This document shows, in pieces, positions 44,510-50,902 of a stretch of 64,000 nucleotides of DNA (within the stretch, counting starts at the first letter, position 1; each line of letters opens with the position of its first letter). Location: the NCBI RefSeq assembly GCF_002993285.1, contig NZ_CP027433.1, forward strand, positions 2,914,001 to 2,978,000. The letters run 5' to 3'. The stretch comes from Gordonia iterans (GTDB taxonomy: Bacteria > Actinomycetota > Actinomycetes > Mycobacteriales > Mycobacteriaceae). Under the pieces are notes generated by a model. It was not told the DNA's origin. It made no database searches and saw only the letters and a program-made list of their open reading frames with translations. Made by a program: the position numbers and the translations under genes.

Positions 44510-45022
44510 ATGAACGACGACGACTTCGTGGGTTGCGAGACGTGGGACGAGATGATCACCTGGCTCGGAGACTCGCTCTCCGACATCCCGGCCGGTGTGA
44601 CCATCGACTTCGGCCCGAAGGACCTGCACATCGACGACGATCAGCTGGACGACGACTTCGACGAGGACCCGATCGAGGCGCTGTGCGCCCAACTGGTGGT
44701 CCTCAAGCACGGCCGGTACCTGGTGCGACGGTCGCACGTGGTGATGGAGGCGACCAGTTTCGTCGACCACGACGCATCCGGCGCCACCCCCAACCTCTGG
44801 TTCGACGACGACCCCACGGGCGACTGCACCGCCGGCTCGATCTACGTCGACGATCCCCATCTCGCCGCCGAGATCTGTGTGACCTGGCTGCGCGCCGAGT
44901 CCGGACACGCCACTCCCACCGAGTTCGGCTTCGACATCAGCGAGGCCACCCACCTGCCGGGCCTGCCCGGGAGCGGCGCGGGCTGGAGTCTCGACGACTT
45001 CCTCCGCCGCCTCGGCCACTGA
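44510..45022 (+). CDS. Conserved hypothetical acidic protein
   Basis: A 170-residue very acidic protein with DDDQLDDDFDEDP near residue 45 and repeated Trp/Asp/Phe patterns. No known domain is recognised. The ATG follows GGGAGCGGAG. It lies between the toxin gene and the Tat cassette on the same strand. The DDQLDDDF stretch is reminiscent of immunity or DNA-mimic proteins, but that is only a resemblance of charge. Confidence 0.6.
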   Translation: MNDDDFVGCETWDEMITWLGDSLSDIPAGVTIDFGPKDLHIDDDQLDDDFDEDPIEALCAQLVVLKHGRYLVRRSHVVMEATSFVDHDASGATPNLWFDDDPTGDCTAGSIYVDDPHLAAEICVTWLRAESGHATPTEFGFDISEATHLPGLPGSGAGWSLDDFLRRLGH

Positions 45023-45067
45023 CCTCGAAGTCCTTCGCCGGGTCGAGCGCCCTCGCCCGTCACTCCC

Positions 45068-45121
45068 CTTTCGCTCGTTGAGCCGGGCAAGGAGCGAAGT
45101 GATGCGCCCGTGTCGAAACGA
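45068..45121. repeat. Single copy of a dispersed intergenic repeat
   Basis: CGCTCGTTGAGCCGG and the end GTGTCGAAACGACTC resemble the unit of the array at 47561-47719 (CGTTGAGCCGG ... GTCGAAACG) with a divergent middle. It lies in the 225-bp gap before the dioxygenase gene. Confidence 0.6.
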
Positions 45122-45247
45122 CTCCGTGACATGAGAACTCTTCCCGGTCCGGCGCTCACAGCAACTTCCCAGCACTCTGCGACGAGGATTCCAGTCCCGG
45201 CCTGAACTGTGGTTCTCAACGGTCATTCGACCCGAGAGGAGAACACC

Positions 45248-46195
45248 ATGAACCGCAGCCCCGAACCCGACCAGACCTGCGACGGCCCGGCCTTCGAAGG
45301 CCGGCTGCTCGCCCGCCCCGCCGACGAGGTGGTCGACCAGGGCGCCGGTTTCGACATGACGACCCTGATCTCCCGGCGCCGGATGCTGGGAATCCTGGGC
45401 GCCGGCGCCGGCGCGTTCGCCCTCGCCGCATGCGCGGGCGGATCGTCGTCGAACACTGCGTCGACTGCTTCGACGAGCAGCGCCGGCGCCGTCACCACGG
45501 CGGACAGTGAGATCCCGGAGGAGACCAACGGCCCGTACCCGGCCGACGGCACCAACGACGTGAACATCCTGACCGAGTCGGGCATCGAGCGCAGTGACAT
45601 CACGTCGAGCCTCGACGGCGGGACGACGGTCGAGGGCGTGCCGCTCTCGTTCACGTTCACCGTGACCGACATGGCGAACGACAACGTCCCATTCACCGGC
45701 GCCGCCGTGTACCTCTGGCAGTGCGACGCGCAGGGCCGCTACTCGATGTACTCCGAAGGCGTCGAGGACGAGACGTACCTGCGTGGCGTTCAGGTCGTCG
45801 GCGACGACGGCACCGCCACGTTCACGACCGTCGTCCCCGGCTGCTATCCGGGTCGGTGGACGCACCTGCACTTCGAGGTGTACCCGGACCGCGCGTCGGC
45901 GACCGACGTCGAGAACGTGATCGCGACGTCTCAGGTCGCGTTCCCGAAGGAGATGCTCGACGAGGTCTACCAGCGCTCCGAGTACGACGGCTCCGCCGAG
46001 GCCCTGGCCCGGATGGGCAGCGTGGAGAGCGACAACGTCTTCGGCGACGGGCACGACCTCCAGATGGGCACCTTCACCGGCGACCCGGACTCCGGCTACG
46101 TCGGATCCCTGCCCGTCGCCGTCGACACGACCACCGACCCCTCACACAGTCGTTCTGACGCCGGACCCGGCGGTCCCCCGCCCGGCGCGAACTGA
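45248..46195 (+). CDS. Tat-exported intradiol-type dioxygenase lipoprotein
   Basis: A 315-residue extracytoplasmic protein of the intradiol ring-cleavage dioxygenase family (catechol/protocatechuate type, Fe3+). After a conserved N-terminal extension (FEGRLLARPADEVVDQG) comes a twin-arginine signal, ISRRRMLGILGAGAGAFALA, with lipobox AAC at Cys62. The catalytic domain shows TNGPYPADG, YLWQCDAQGRYSMY and YPGRWTHLHFEVY, supplying the two Tyr and two His iron ligands. The ATG follows GAGGAGAA. It is followed at once by tatA, tatC and tatB, so it is probably the substrate of that Tat machine. The aromatic substrate is unknown. Confidence 0.9.
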   Translation: MNRSPEPDQTCDGPAFEGRLLARPADEVVDQGAGFDMTTLISRRRMLGILGAGAGAFALAACAGGSSSNTASTASTSSAGAVTTADSEIPEETNGPYPADGTNDVNILTESGIERSDITSSLDGGTTVEGVPLSFTFTVTDMANDNVPFTGAAVYLWQCDAQGRYSMYSEGVEDETYLRGVQVVGDDGTATFTTVVPGCYPGRWTHLHFEVYPDRASATDVENVIATSQVAFPKEMLDEVYQRSEYDGSAEALARMGSVESDNVFGDGHDLQMGTFTGDPDSGYVGSLPVAVDTTTDPSHSRSDAGPGGPPPGAN

Positions 46196-46241
46196 CCGGT
46201 CGTGGTCGGTCACCCCACCTTGCTGGTCGAGCACCCCCACC

Positions 46242-46406
46242 TGCTGGTCGAGGAGCCGACGTGAACGACGTGAGTGCCGGCGTATCGAGGCCTCACTTCG
46301 CTGGTCGAGGAGCCGACGCGAACGACGTGAGTGCCAGCGTATCGAGACCCCACTTCGCTGGTCGAGTAGCCGACGCGAACGCAGTGAGTGTCGGCGTATC
46401 GAGACC
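46242..46406. repeat. Three copies of a ~58-bp direct repeat before tatA
   Basis: Units at about 46242-46292, 46300-46349 and 46357-46406 share GCTGGTCGAGGAGCCGACG, then AACGACGTGAGTGCC, and end CGTATCGAGACC. A degenerate partial unit precedes them (46221-46240). They fill the gap between the dioxygenase and tatA. Confidence 0.9.
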
Positions 46407-46451
46407 ACACCCCACCACTACCGGAATACCCACCCCACCAAGGAGAAACCC

Positions 46452-46670
46452 ATGTTGCACAACCTCACCGGCTGGCATGCCCTGATCGTCCTCGCCGTCG
46501 TCCTGCTGGTCTTCGGCTCCACCAAGCTCCCCGCACTGGCCCGGAGTGTCGGCCAGTCGATGCGCATCCTCAAGGATGAGGCCGGCACCTCCAGCGAGGG
46601 ACGCTTGCACGACGACGACACCGTCCGCCCGGTCTACGCCGACGCGAACTCCGACCGTCCTGCGGCATGA
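46452..46670 (+). CDS. tatA: Twin-arginine translocase subunit TatA
   Basis: A 72-residue TatA/E: short N terminus, one helix (ALIVLAVVLLVFGSTKLP) with the FGxxKLP hinge, then the amphipathic helix ALARSVGQSMRILKDEAG and an acidic tail. TatA oligomers form the export pore for folded proteins. The ATG follows AAGGAGAAACC. It overlaps tatC by four bases. Being next to a Tat substrate rather than in the usual housekeeping locus, it is probably a second, dedicated system. Confidence 0.93.
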   Translation: MLHNLTGWHALIVLAVVLLVFGSTKLPALARSVGQSMRILKDEAGTSSEGRLHDDDTVRPVYADANSDRPAA

Positions 46671-47455
46671 CGATCACCGCGACTCGCCCGGCGGAGTCGG
46701 AGACCCGCTCAGGTCCGGAGCCTGTCGCCTCCGGCGGCGCGATGGCCCTGCCTGAGCATCTGCGCGAGGCCCGAGTCCGCGCCGTGCGGGCCGCGGCGGC
46801 GCTGCTGATCGGGCTGGTGGCGGGTTTCGTCTTCGCCGATCCGATTCTCGACGTCCTGCGCACGCCGATCGAGCAGTTGGCCGAATCGCGGTCGGCGAGC
46901 CTGAACTACGACACCGTGACGGCGGCGTTCGATCTGAAGGTCCGCATCGCCTTGTTCACAGCGGTGGTGTTGTCGAGCCCGGTGTGGCTGACCGAGCTGC
47001 TGGCCTTCGTCTCGCCGGGCCTCACGCGCCGGGAGAAGAGGTACACCTTCGGCTTCGCCGCGGCCGCCGTGCCGTTGTTCGGCGCCGGCTGCGTGTTCGG
47101 GTTTCTGCTCTTCCCCCGGATGGTCGAAGTGCTCACTGGCATCGGGTCCGAGCACGATTCGACGATCCTGACCGCCGGCTATTACGTCGACTTCGTGATG
47201 AAGATCGTCCTGGCGATGGGCATCGCGTTCGTGCTGCCGGTGTTCGTGGTCGCACTGAACCTGATGGGTGTGGTCTCCGCGGCGACCCTGCGGCGAAGCT
47301 GGCGTGTGATCGTCGTGCTGATCGCGGTCTTCAGCGCCCTCGTGACCCCGGCGGCCGACGTGCTGTCGATGTTCCTGGTCGCCGTCCCGATGGCCCTGCT
47401 CTTCTGTGCGGCCGTCCTCATCACCCACCTCCACCACCGTCGCTCCCGTCGGTAG
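46667..47455 (+). CDS. tatC: Sec-independent translocase subunit TatC
   Basis: A 262-residue six-helix protein that binds twin-arginine signals. LPEHLREARVRAVRAAAALL is the N-terminal cytoplasmic block of TatC (usually LxELRxRL). The first periplasmic loop and FSALVTPAADVLSMFLVAVP near the end are further family signatures. ATG overlaps the tatA stop (ATGA). An N-terminal extension of about 25 residues precedes the conserved region. The sequence is divergent from housekeeping TatC, consistent with an accessory copy. Confidence 0.92.
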   Translation: MTITATRPAESETRSGPEPVASGGAMALPEHLREARVRAVRAAAALLIGLVAGFVFADPILDVLRTPIEQLAESRSASLNYDTVTAAFDLKVRIALFTAVVLSSPVWLTELLAFVSPGLTRREKRYTFGFAAAAVPLFGAGCVFGFLLFPRMVEVLTGIGSEHDSTILTAGYYVDFVMKIVLAMGIAFVLPVFVVALNLMGVVSAATLRRSWRVIVVLIAVFSALVTPAADVLSMFLVAVPMALLFCAAVLITHLHHRRSRR

Positions 47456-47460
47456 CCACC

Positions 47461-47557
47461 TCGCCGGTCCAGCCCCACTCGCCGGTCCAGCCGCACTCGC
47501 CGGTCGAGCCCCACTCGCCGGTCGAGCCCCACTCGCCGGTCGAGCGAAGTCGAGACC
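47461..47557. repeat. 18-bp tandem repeat after tatC
   Basis: Four units of TCGCCGGTCGAGCCCCAC (first two with CC for CG) and a final unit running into GAGCGAAGTCGAGACC lie at 47461-47557. The last part matches the dispersed repeat also seen near 55533. Confidence 0.9.
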
Positions 47558-47560
47558 ACC

Positions 47561-47719
47561 CGCCCGTTGAGCCGGACCGAGGCCCCAGCCGAGGTCCGAG
47601 TCGAAACGCCTACCCGCCCGTTGAGCCGGACCGAGGCCCCAGCCGAGGTCCGAGTCGAAACGCCTACCCGCCCGTTGAGCCGGACCGAGGCCCCAGCCGA
47701 GGTCCGAGTCGAAACGCCC
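47561..47719. repeat. 54-bp tandem repeat before tatB
   Basis: Three nearly identical units start at 47561, 47615 and 47669. Each begins CGCCCGTTGAGCCGGACCG, has internal complementarity (GGACC and GGTCC arms), and ends GAGTCGAAACGCC. The array could form hairpins in the tatC-tatB message. Confidence 0.93.
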
Positions 47720-47740
47720 CTAGCAACAAGGACGACGACG

Positions 47741-48346
47741 ATGTTCGGACTCACTTTCGAGAAGCTCTTCCTGGTCGCCGTGATCGCCGCCGTGGTGCTC
47801 GGTCCGCACCGACTGCCCGAGTACGCCCGCGGGCTGGCTCGGACGCTGCGGCACCTGGGCCACATCGTCGACGACACCAAGTCCAAGACCCTCAGTGCAC
47901 AGGAGTGGGAGGCCCTGGACCCGCGGCGCTTCGACCCCCGGAGGATCGCCGCGGACGCCCTGACTTCCGAACCTGCCGAGATCACCAAGCCGCACGAGCA
48001 CACTGCCGGGCGAGTCCAACACTCGGCAGCGCCGGCCGAGTTCGCCGCGTCGCCCGAGCATCGATTCCGGTCAGACCGACTCGCTGAGATCCACGACCAA
48101 GCGTCGCGCATCCGCCCCGGCCAGCGGTACCTGGTGGTCGGCGATGCCGCACACCCGCGCCGGATCCGCGTGGACGACCTGCCTCCTGACGATCCGCGCC
48201 GAGTCGCCGCCGAGTGCGCCGCTCACGCCCCCGAACCGCGCATCACTTCGGCGATCGCGTCCTCGGAGGCCGGCCCGAGGTCCCAGGCTTCGAGCGACAC
48301 ACAGATCGAGCGGGCGCCGGATCGTCGTTCCGGCGAGTGCGTGTGA
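47741..48346 (+). CDS. tatB: TatB-like twin-arginine translocase subunit
   Basis: A 201-residue protein with the TatB/MttA pattern: MFGLTFEKLFLVAVIAAVVL as the membrane helix, hinge GPHRLPEY, then the amphipathic stretch ARGLARTLRHLGHIVDDTK and a long tail. TatB works with TatC in signal recognition. ATG 47741 follows AAGGACG. The tail extends 124 bases over the end of the convergent metallophosphoesterase gene, which is unusual. It is separated from tatC by two repeat arrays but is probably of the same module. Confidence 0.88.
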   Translation: MFGLTFEKLFLVAVIAAVVLGPHRLPEYARGLARTLRHLGHIVDDTKSKTLSAQEWEALDPRRFDPRRIAADALTSEPAEITKPHEHTAGRVQHSAAPAEFAASPEHRFRSDRLAEIHDQASRIRPGQRYLVVGDAAHPRRIRVDDLPPDDPRRVAAECAAHAPEPRITSAIASSEAGPRSQASSDTQIERAPDRRSGECV

Positions 48347-48813
48347 CCGTGCAGCAGCCACATGCCGAAGTCCGGAAGCTGGTACTGCGCGAACTGGTCG
48401 CGCTCGAATCGGTCCGGCGTCCCCGCGTACGGAAAGTGACTGAGCACAGCGCCTTCTCCGCCGATCTTGACGCGGGCGTACTGCTGCACCGACGAGAACA
48501 CCGACGCGTACGCGGCGAAGTGGCGCTGCGCGCCGCGGCTCATGGGGTGCACGGGATCGTGATTTCCGGTCACCAGGTGCATCGGCACCGCCAGCTCCGA
48601 CAACTGAGTCAGCGCGGACTCCATGCTCGCGACGCCACCGGAGCAGATGTCGCCGAGAACCCACAACTCGTCGTCGGCCGTCAGTTCCGCGAGCCGGGAG
48701 ATCACGTACTCGTCGTGTGCGGGCACCGACTCGAACCCGCGCAGGCCGGCCAGTTTCGGGTGCTGCAAGTGCAGGTCGGCGGCGAAGCAACGCATTCTCC
48801 GAGTCTGCACCAT
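48223..48813 (-). CDS. Calcineurin-like metallophosphoesterase
   Basis: A 196-residue two-metal phosphoesterase. All family motifs are visible: DLH near the start (FAADLHLQH), GDICSGG, GNHDPVH and HGHTHS. The chain is compact, without extra domains, and resembles stand-alone phosphodiesterases of unknown substrate. ATG 48813 is used; ATG 48795 (MRCFAADLHLQ) is closer to the fold start. Its 3' end overlaps tatB on the other strand by 124 bases. Confidence 0.88.
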   Translation of the reverse strand: MVQTRRMRCFAADLHLQHPKLAGLRGFESVPAHDEYVISRLAELTADDELWVLGDICSGGVASMESALTQLSELAVPMHLVTGNHDPVHPMSRGAQRHFAAYASVFSSVQQYARVKIGGEGAVLSHFPYAGTPDRFERDQFAQYQLPDFGMWLLHGHTHSPERRSGARSICVSLEAWDLGPASEDAIAEVMRGSGA

Positions 48814-48815
48814 GC

Positions 48816-49055
48816 TTACGACGGCGCGCGGCGGCTCGTCGGCGCGCTAGACGTGGGGACTTCCGCACTCAGCGCGGTCGGCGGCAGTTCCGGGTGTTCC
48901 TGGAAATCGACGCGACGCGTCCCGCAGTGCACGCAGCGGACGTATCGGACTCGTCCCGACGACGTGGCATGGCTCGATTCGGTGGTCCACGCGTGCTCGT
49001 CGGGAATCGTCGTCCCAGGCAGAGGTTGCTGGTCATGCTTCTCGGAAACACTCAT
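48816..49055 (-). CDS. Small protein with one CxxC motif
   Basis: A 79-residue conserved hypothetical with the pattern W-T-T-E-S-S-H-A-T-S-S-G and RYVRCVHCGTRRVDFQEHP, a half zinc-ribbon. The end is Pro/Ser-rich. ATG 49055 has GGTGGTGG upstream and gives MSVSEKHDQQPLPG. It lies 2 bp before the metallophosphoesterase and probably shares its message. Function unknown. Confidence 0.65.
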   Translation of the reverse strand: MSVSEKHDQQPLPGTTIPDEHAWTTESSHATSSGRVRYVRCVHCGTRRVDFQEHPELPPTALSAEVPTSSAPTSRRAPS

Positions 49056-49080
49056 TCCACCACCATGATGTAATGGCATT

Positions 49081-49623
49081 ATGCATCTCAACCCTTACGG
49101 CGAGTATGCGGTTCTGCTGGCGGGTTCGCTGGCCGACGAGTGGCCCGCCGACCGCGACGGCATCGAAGCGCGAACCAGGACGTTCGGGATGACCATGGAT
49201 TTTGCGCCCTCCCGCGACGACCACCAGCGAACCCGGCAGGTCATCGACACCTGGCTGACCGTGGTCGACGCCCCGGACCCACGGGAGCGGGCCCGGATAC
49301 TCAACGACCTCATGGCTGCCGCCGCGGCCTATCCGCGGCTGACCGATCACGACGGCGAAGGCTGGCATCTGCACTATCGCGACGACCACCAGACCCTCCC
49401 CGACGTCTTGCGCGCGGTGATCAGCGTCGGCACCGCCCTGTTTCTCACCACCCGCGGCATGCAGCGGCTCCGGCGCTGCGCGGCCGGCGAGACGCCGGGA
49501 GACCCCTGCTCGGCGGTGGTCGTCGACGTCACCCGCAACGGCCGGCAACGATACTGCTCAGTGCGGTGTGCGAACCGGGCGGCCGTCCGCCGCCACCGCG
49601 CCCGGAGCACCTCAGCGAACTAG
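49081..49623 (+). CDS. CGNR zinc-finger (ABATE-domain) regulator-like protein
   Basis: A 180-residue protein with an N-terminal ABATE-like helical domain and a C-terminal CGNR-type zinc finger: LRRCAAGETPGDPCSAVVVD, then RQRYCSVRCANRAAVRRHR. Four cysteines can bind zinc (CANR in place of CGNR). The family is thought to include stress-response regulators. The ATG has no ribosome site; it lies 25 bp from the divergent small-protein start, so the message is probably leaderless. Confidence 0.82.
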   Translation: MHLNPYGEYAVLLAGSLADEWPADRDGIEARTRTFGMTMDFAPSRDDHQRTRQVIDTWLTVVDAPDPRERARILNDLMAAAAAYPRLTDHDGEGWHLHYRDDHQTLPDVLRAVISVGTALFLTTRGMQRLRRCAAGETPGDPCSAVVVDVTRNGRQRYCSVRCANRAAVRRHRARSTSAN

Positions 49624-49695
49624 TGCAACCCGCCGCAGGCATGCGCGGACGTGCGTACACCCAGCGCCCACGTATCGCTGCCGCTTCGGTCGGGA

Positions 49696-50349
49696 TCAAG
49701 AAGTAGGCGGCATCAGCACCTCGTCGATCAGATACACCTTGGCGTTCTTGGTCTGGATACCGCCGCAGATCACGCTGGCGTCGTTGACCTTCACATCATC
49801 GCCCTCGCTGGTGACGGTCAGATCGGCGCCCTGAACCGTCTTGTGGGTCCCTACCGCGTCCTCCGGCGCCACCTGGCCGGGAACGACGTGGTAGGTGAGG
49901 ATGCCCGTCAGCAACGCGGAATCCGTCTTCAGCGTGTCCATGGTCGCCTGATCGATCTCGGCGAACGCCTCATCCACCGGGGCGAACACAGTGAACTGTC
50001 CCTCGTTGAGGGTGCTCACCAGGTTCACGCCGGGGTTCACCCCGCCCGACAGCGCGGCCGTCAGCGTCGAGAGCATCGGCACGTTCCCGGCGGCGGTCGC
50101 GACCGGTTCGCCGGCGAGCGCGGCCAGAGATGCTGACCCGGTCGGATTCGCGTCCGCGTAGGCCGCGCATCCGGGGCCGATGAGGCCAGAATCGGCGGCC
50201 GGCATCGACGTCATCAGGGCGGAGCTGGTGACGTCGGCGCGAGACGTCGCCTCCGAGGTCGTCGAGTCGTCGTTTCCGCATGCGGTCAGGCCGATGGCGA
50301 GCACGGCAGCTGCAGCAGCCACAGTTCCCGCGTTGCGTGAGATGCTCAT
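49696..50349 (-). CDS. Fasciclin-domain lipoprotein (MPT83/MPT70-like)
   Basis: A 217-residue cell-surface lipoprotein with signal peptide ending at lipobox LTAC (Cys24), a Ser/Thr linker, and one FAS1 domain of about 135 residues: TLTAALSG...LVSTLNEGQFTVFAPVDEAFAE (H1 region) and TYHVVPGQVAPEDAVG (the YH motif). M. tuberculosis MPT70/MPT83 have the same build, including GPGCAAYADANPTG before the domain. They belong to the SigK regulon. Here a CCATCC-N15-CCGAAC element lies upstream (50418-50444) and sigK-rskA is about 10 kb away, which supports the same control. Confidence 0.92.
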   Translation of the reverse strand: MSISRNAGTVAAAAAVLAIGLTACGNDDSTTSEATSRADVTSSALMTSMPAADSGLIGPGCAAYADANPTGSASLAALAGEPVATAAGNVPMLSTLTAALSGGVNPGVNLVSTLNEGQFTVFAPVDEAFAEIDQATMDTLKTDSALLTGILTYHVVPGQVAPEDAVGTHKTVQGADLTVTSEGDDVKVNDASVICGGIQTKNAKVYLIDEVLMPPTS

Positions 50350-50417
50350 CGTCTTCTCCTTCGGTCGTGCGCTCCAGCCGCCCGGTGCGGCCGACGTTGA
50401 TCGCGCTGACATGAGGA

Positions 50418-50444
50418 GTTCGGTGCCGATCCCGCATCGGATGG
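50418..50444 (-). promoter_or_regulatory. SigK-type promoter of the fasciclin lipoprotein gene
   Basis: On the minus strand, CCATCC (50444-50439) is followed after 15 bases by CCGAAC (50423-50418), near the CCATCC-N15/16-CCGAAT pattern I recall for SigK. It ends about 69 bases before the start codon, leaving a leader with GAAGGAGA before ATG. Confidence 0.75.
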
Positions 50445-50518
50445 GTCCGATGACTCAGGGACCGCGGGCCAGTCAGCATTCCGGCACCGGCAGCGTTGCA
50501 GGCGAGAGCAGCGTCCGT

Positions 50519-50902
50519 TCACGCCACGGGTCTTCCTGCTGCCTGCGTCATCACGGTCAGGCAGAGGTTGCGGACCTCGTCGATCGTCGGTGTCAGCTGG
50601 TAAGCGTGCTCGTGACAGAGGTTGCTCAGTTCCACCCAGGCGTAGATCAGGGCCCGGCCGTAGTCGTCGTCCCGAGAAAGCAGGATGGCGAGCTTGCTGG
50701 CCCACCGCGCGTCGTTCCACGGCGACGACCGGTGCGGGTCCAGCAGATGCCCGCACTGCTCCTCGCAGTACTGGTCGATGAGTGCCTCGACACCGCGTCG
50801 CGCCACGAAGGCCGCCAGACGCGCAGCGTCCCCCGACACTTCGATGCGCCCGCTGAGCAGTCCGTCCGCATACCCGAGGAGGGTGATCGCCTCGCTATCC
50901 AC
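50519..50902 (-). CDS. Small protein coupled to the SMC-like ATPase
   Basis: A 127-residue protein with mainly helical pattern (LAAFVARRGVEALIDQYCEE, YGRALIYAWVELSNLCHEHA) and three cysteines. I know no family. GTG 50902 overlaps the ATPase stop by 8 bases, so the two are co-translated and the proteins probably work together. It could be an effector, a regulator or an assembly partner. No nuclease or protease motif is apparent. Confidence 0.7.
   Translation of the reverse strand: MDSEAITLLGYADGLLSGRIEVSGDAARLAAFVARRGVEALIDQYCEEQCGHLLDPHRSSPWNDARWASKLAILLSRDDDYGRALIYAWVELSNLCHEHAYQLTPTIDEVRNLCLTVMTQAAGRPVA

Noticed and set aside
46142..46408. Minus-strand frames with repeated RYAGTHVVRVGSSTS-like peptides
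   Set aside because: They are translations of the intergenic direct repeats, not a gene.
47561..47719. Three regular 54-bp repeats considered as a CRISPR array
   Set aside because: The units are contiguous tandem copies with no variable spacers and no cas genes are nearby.
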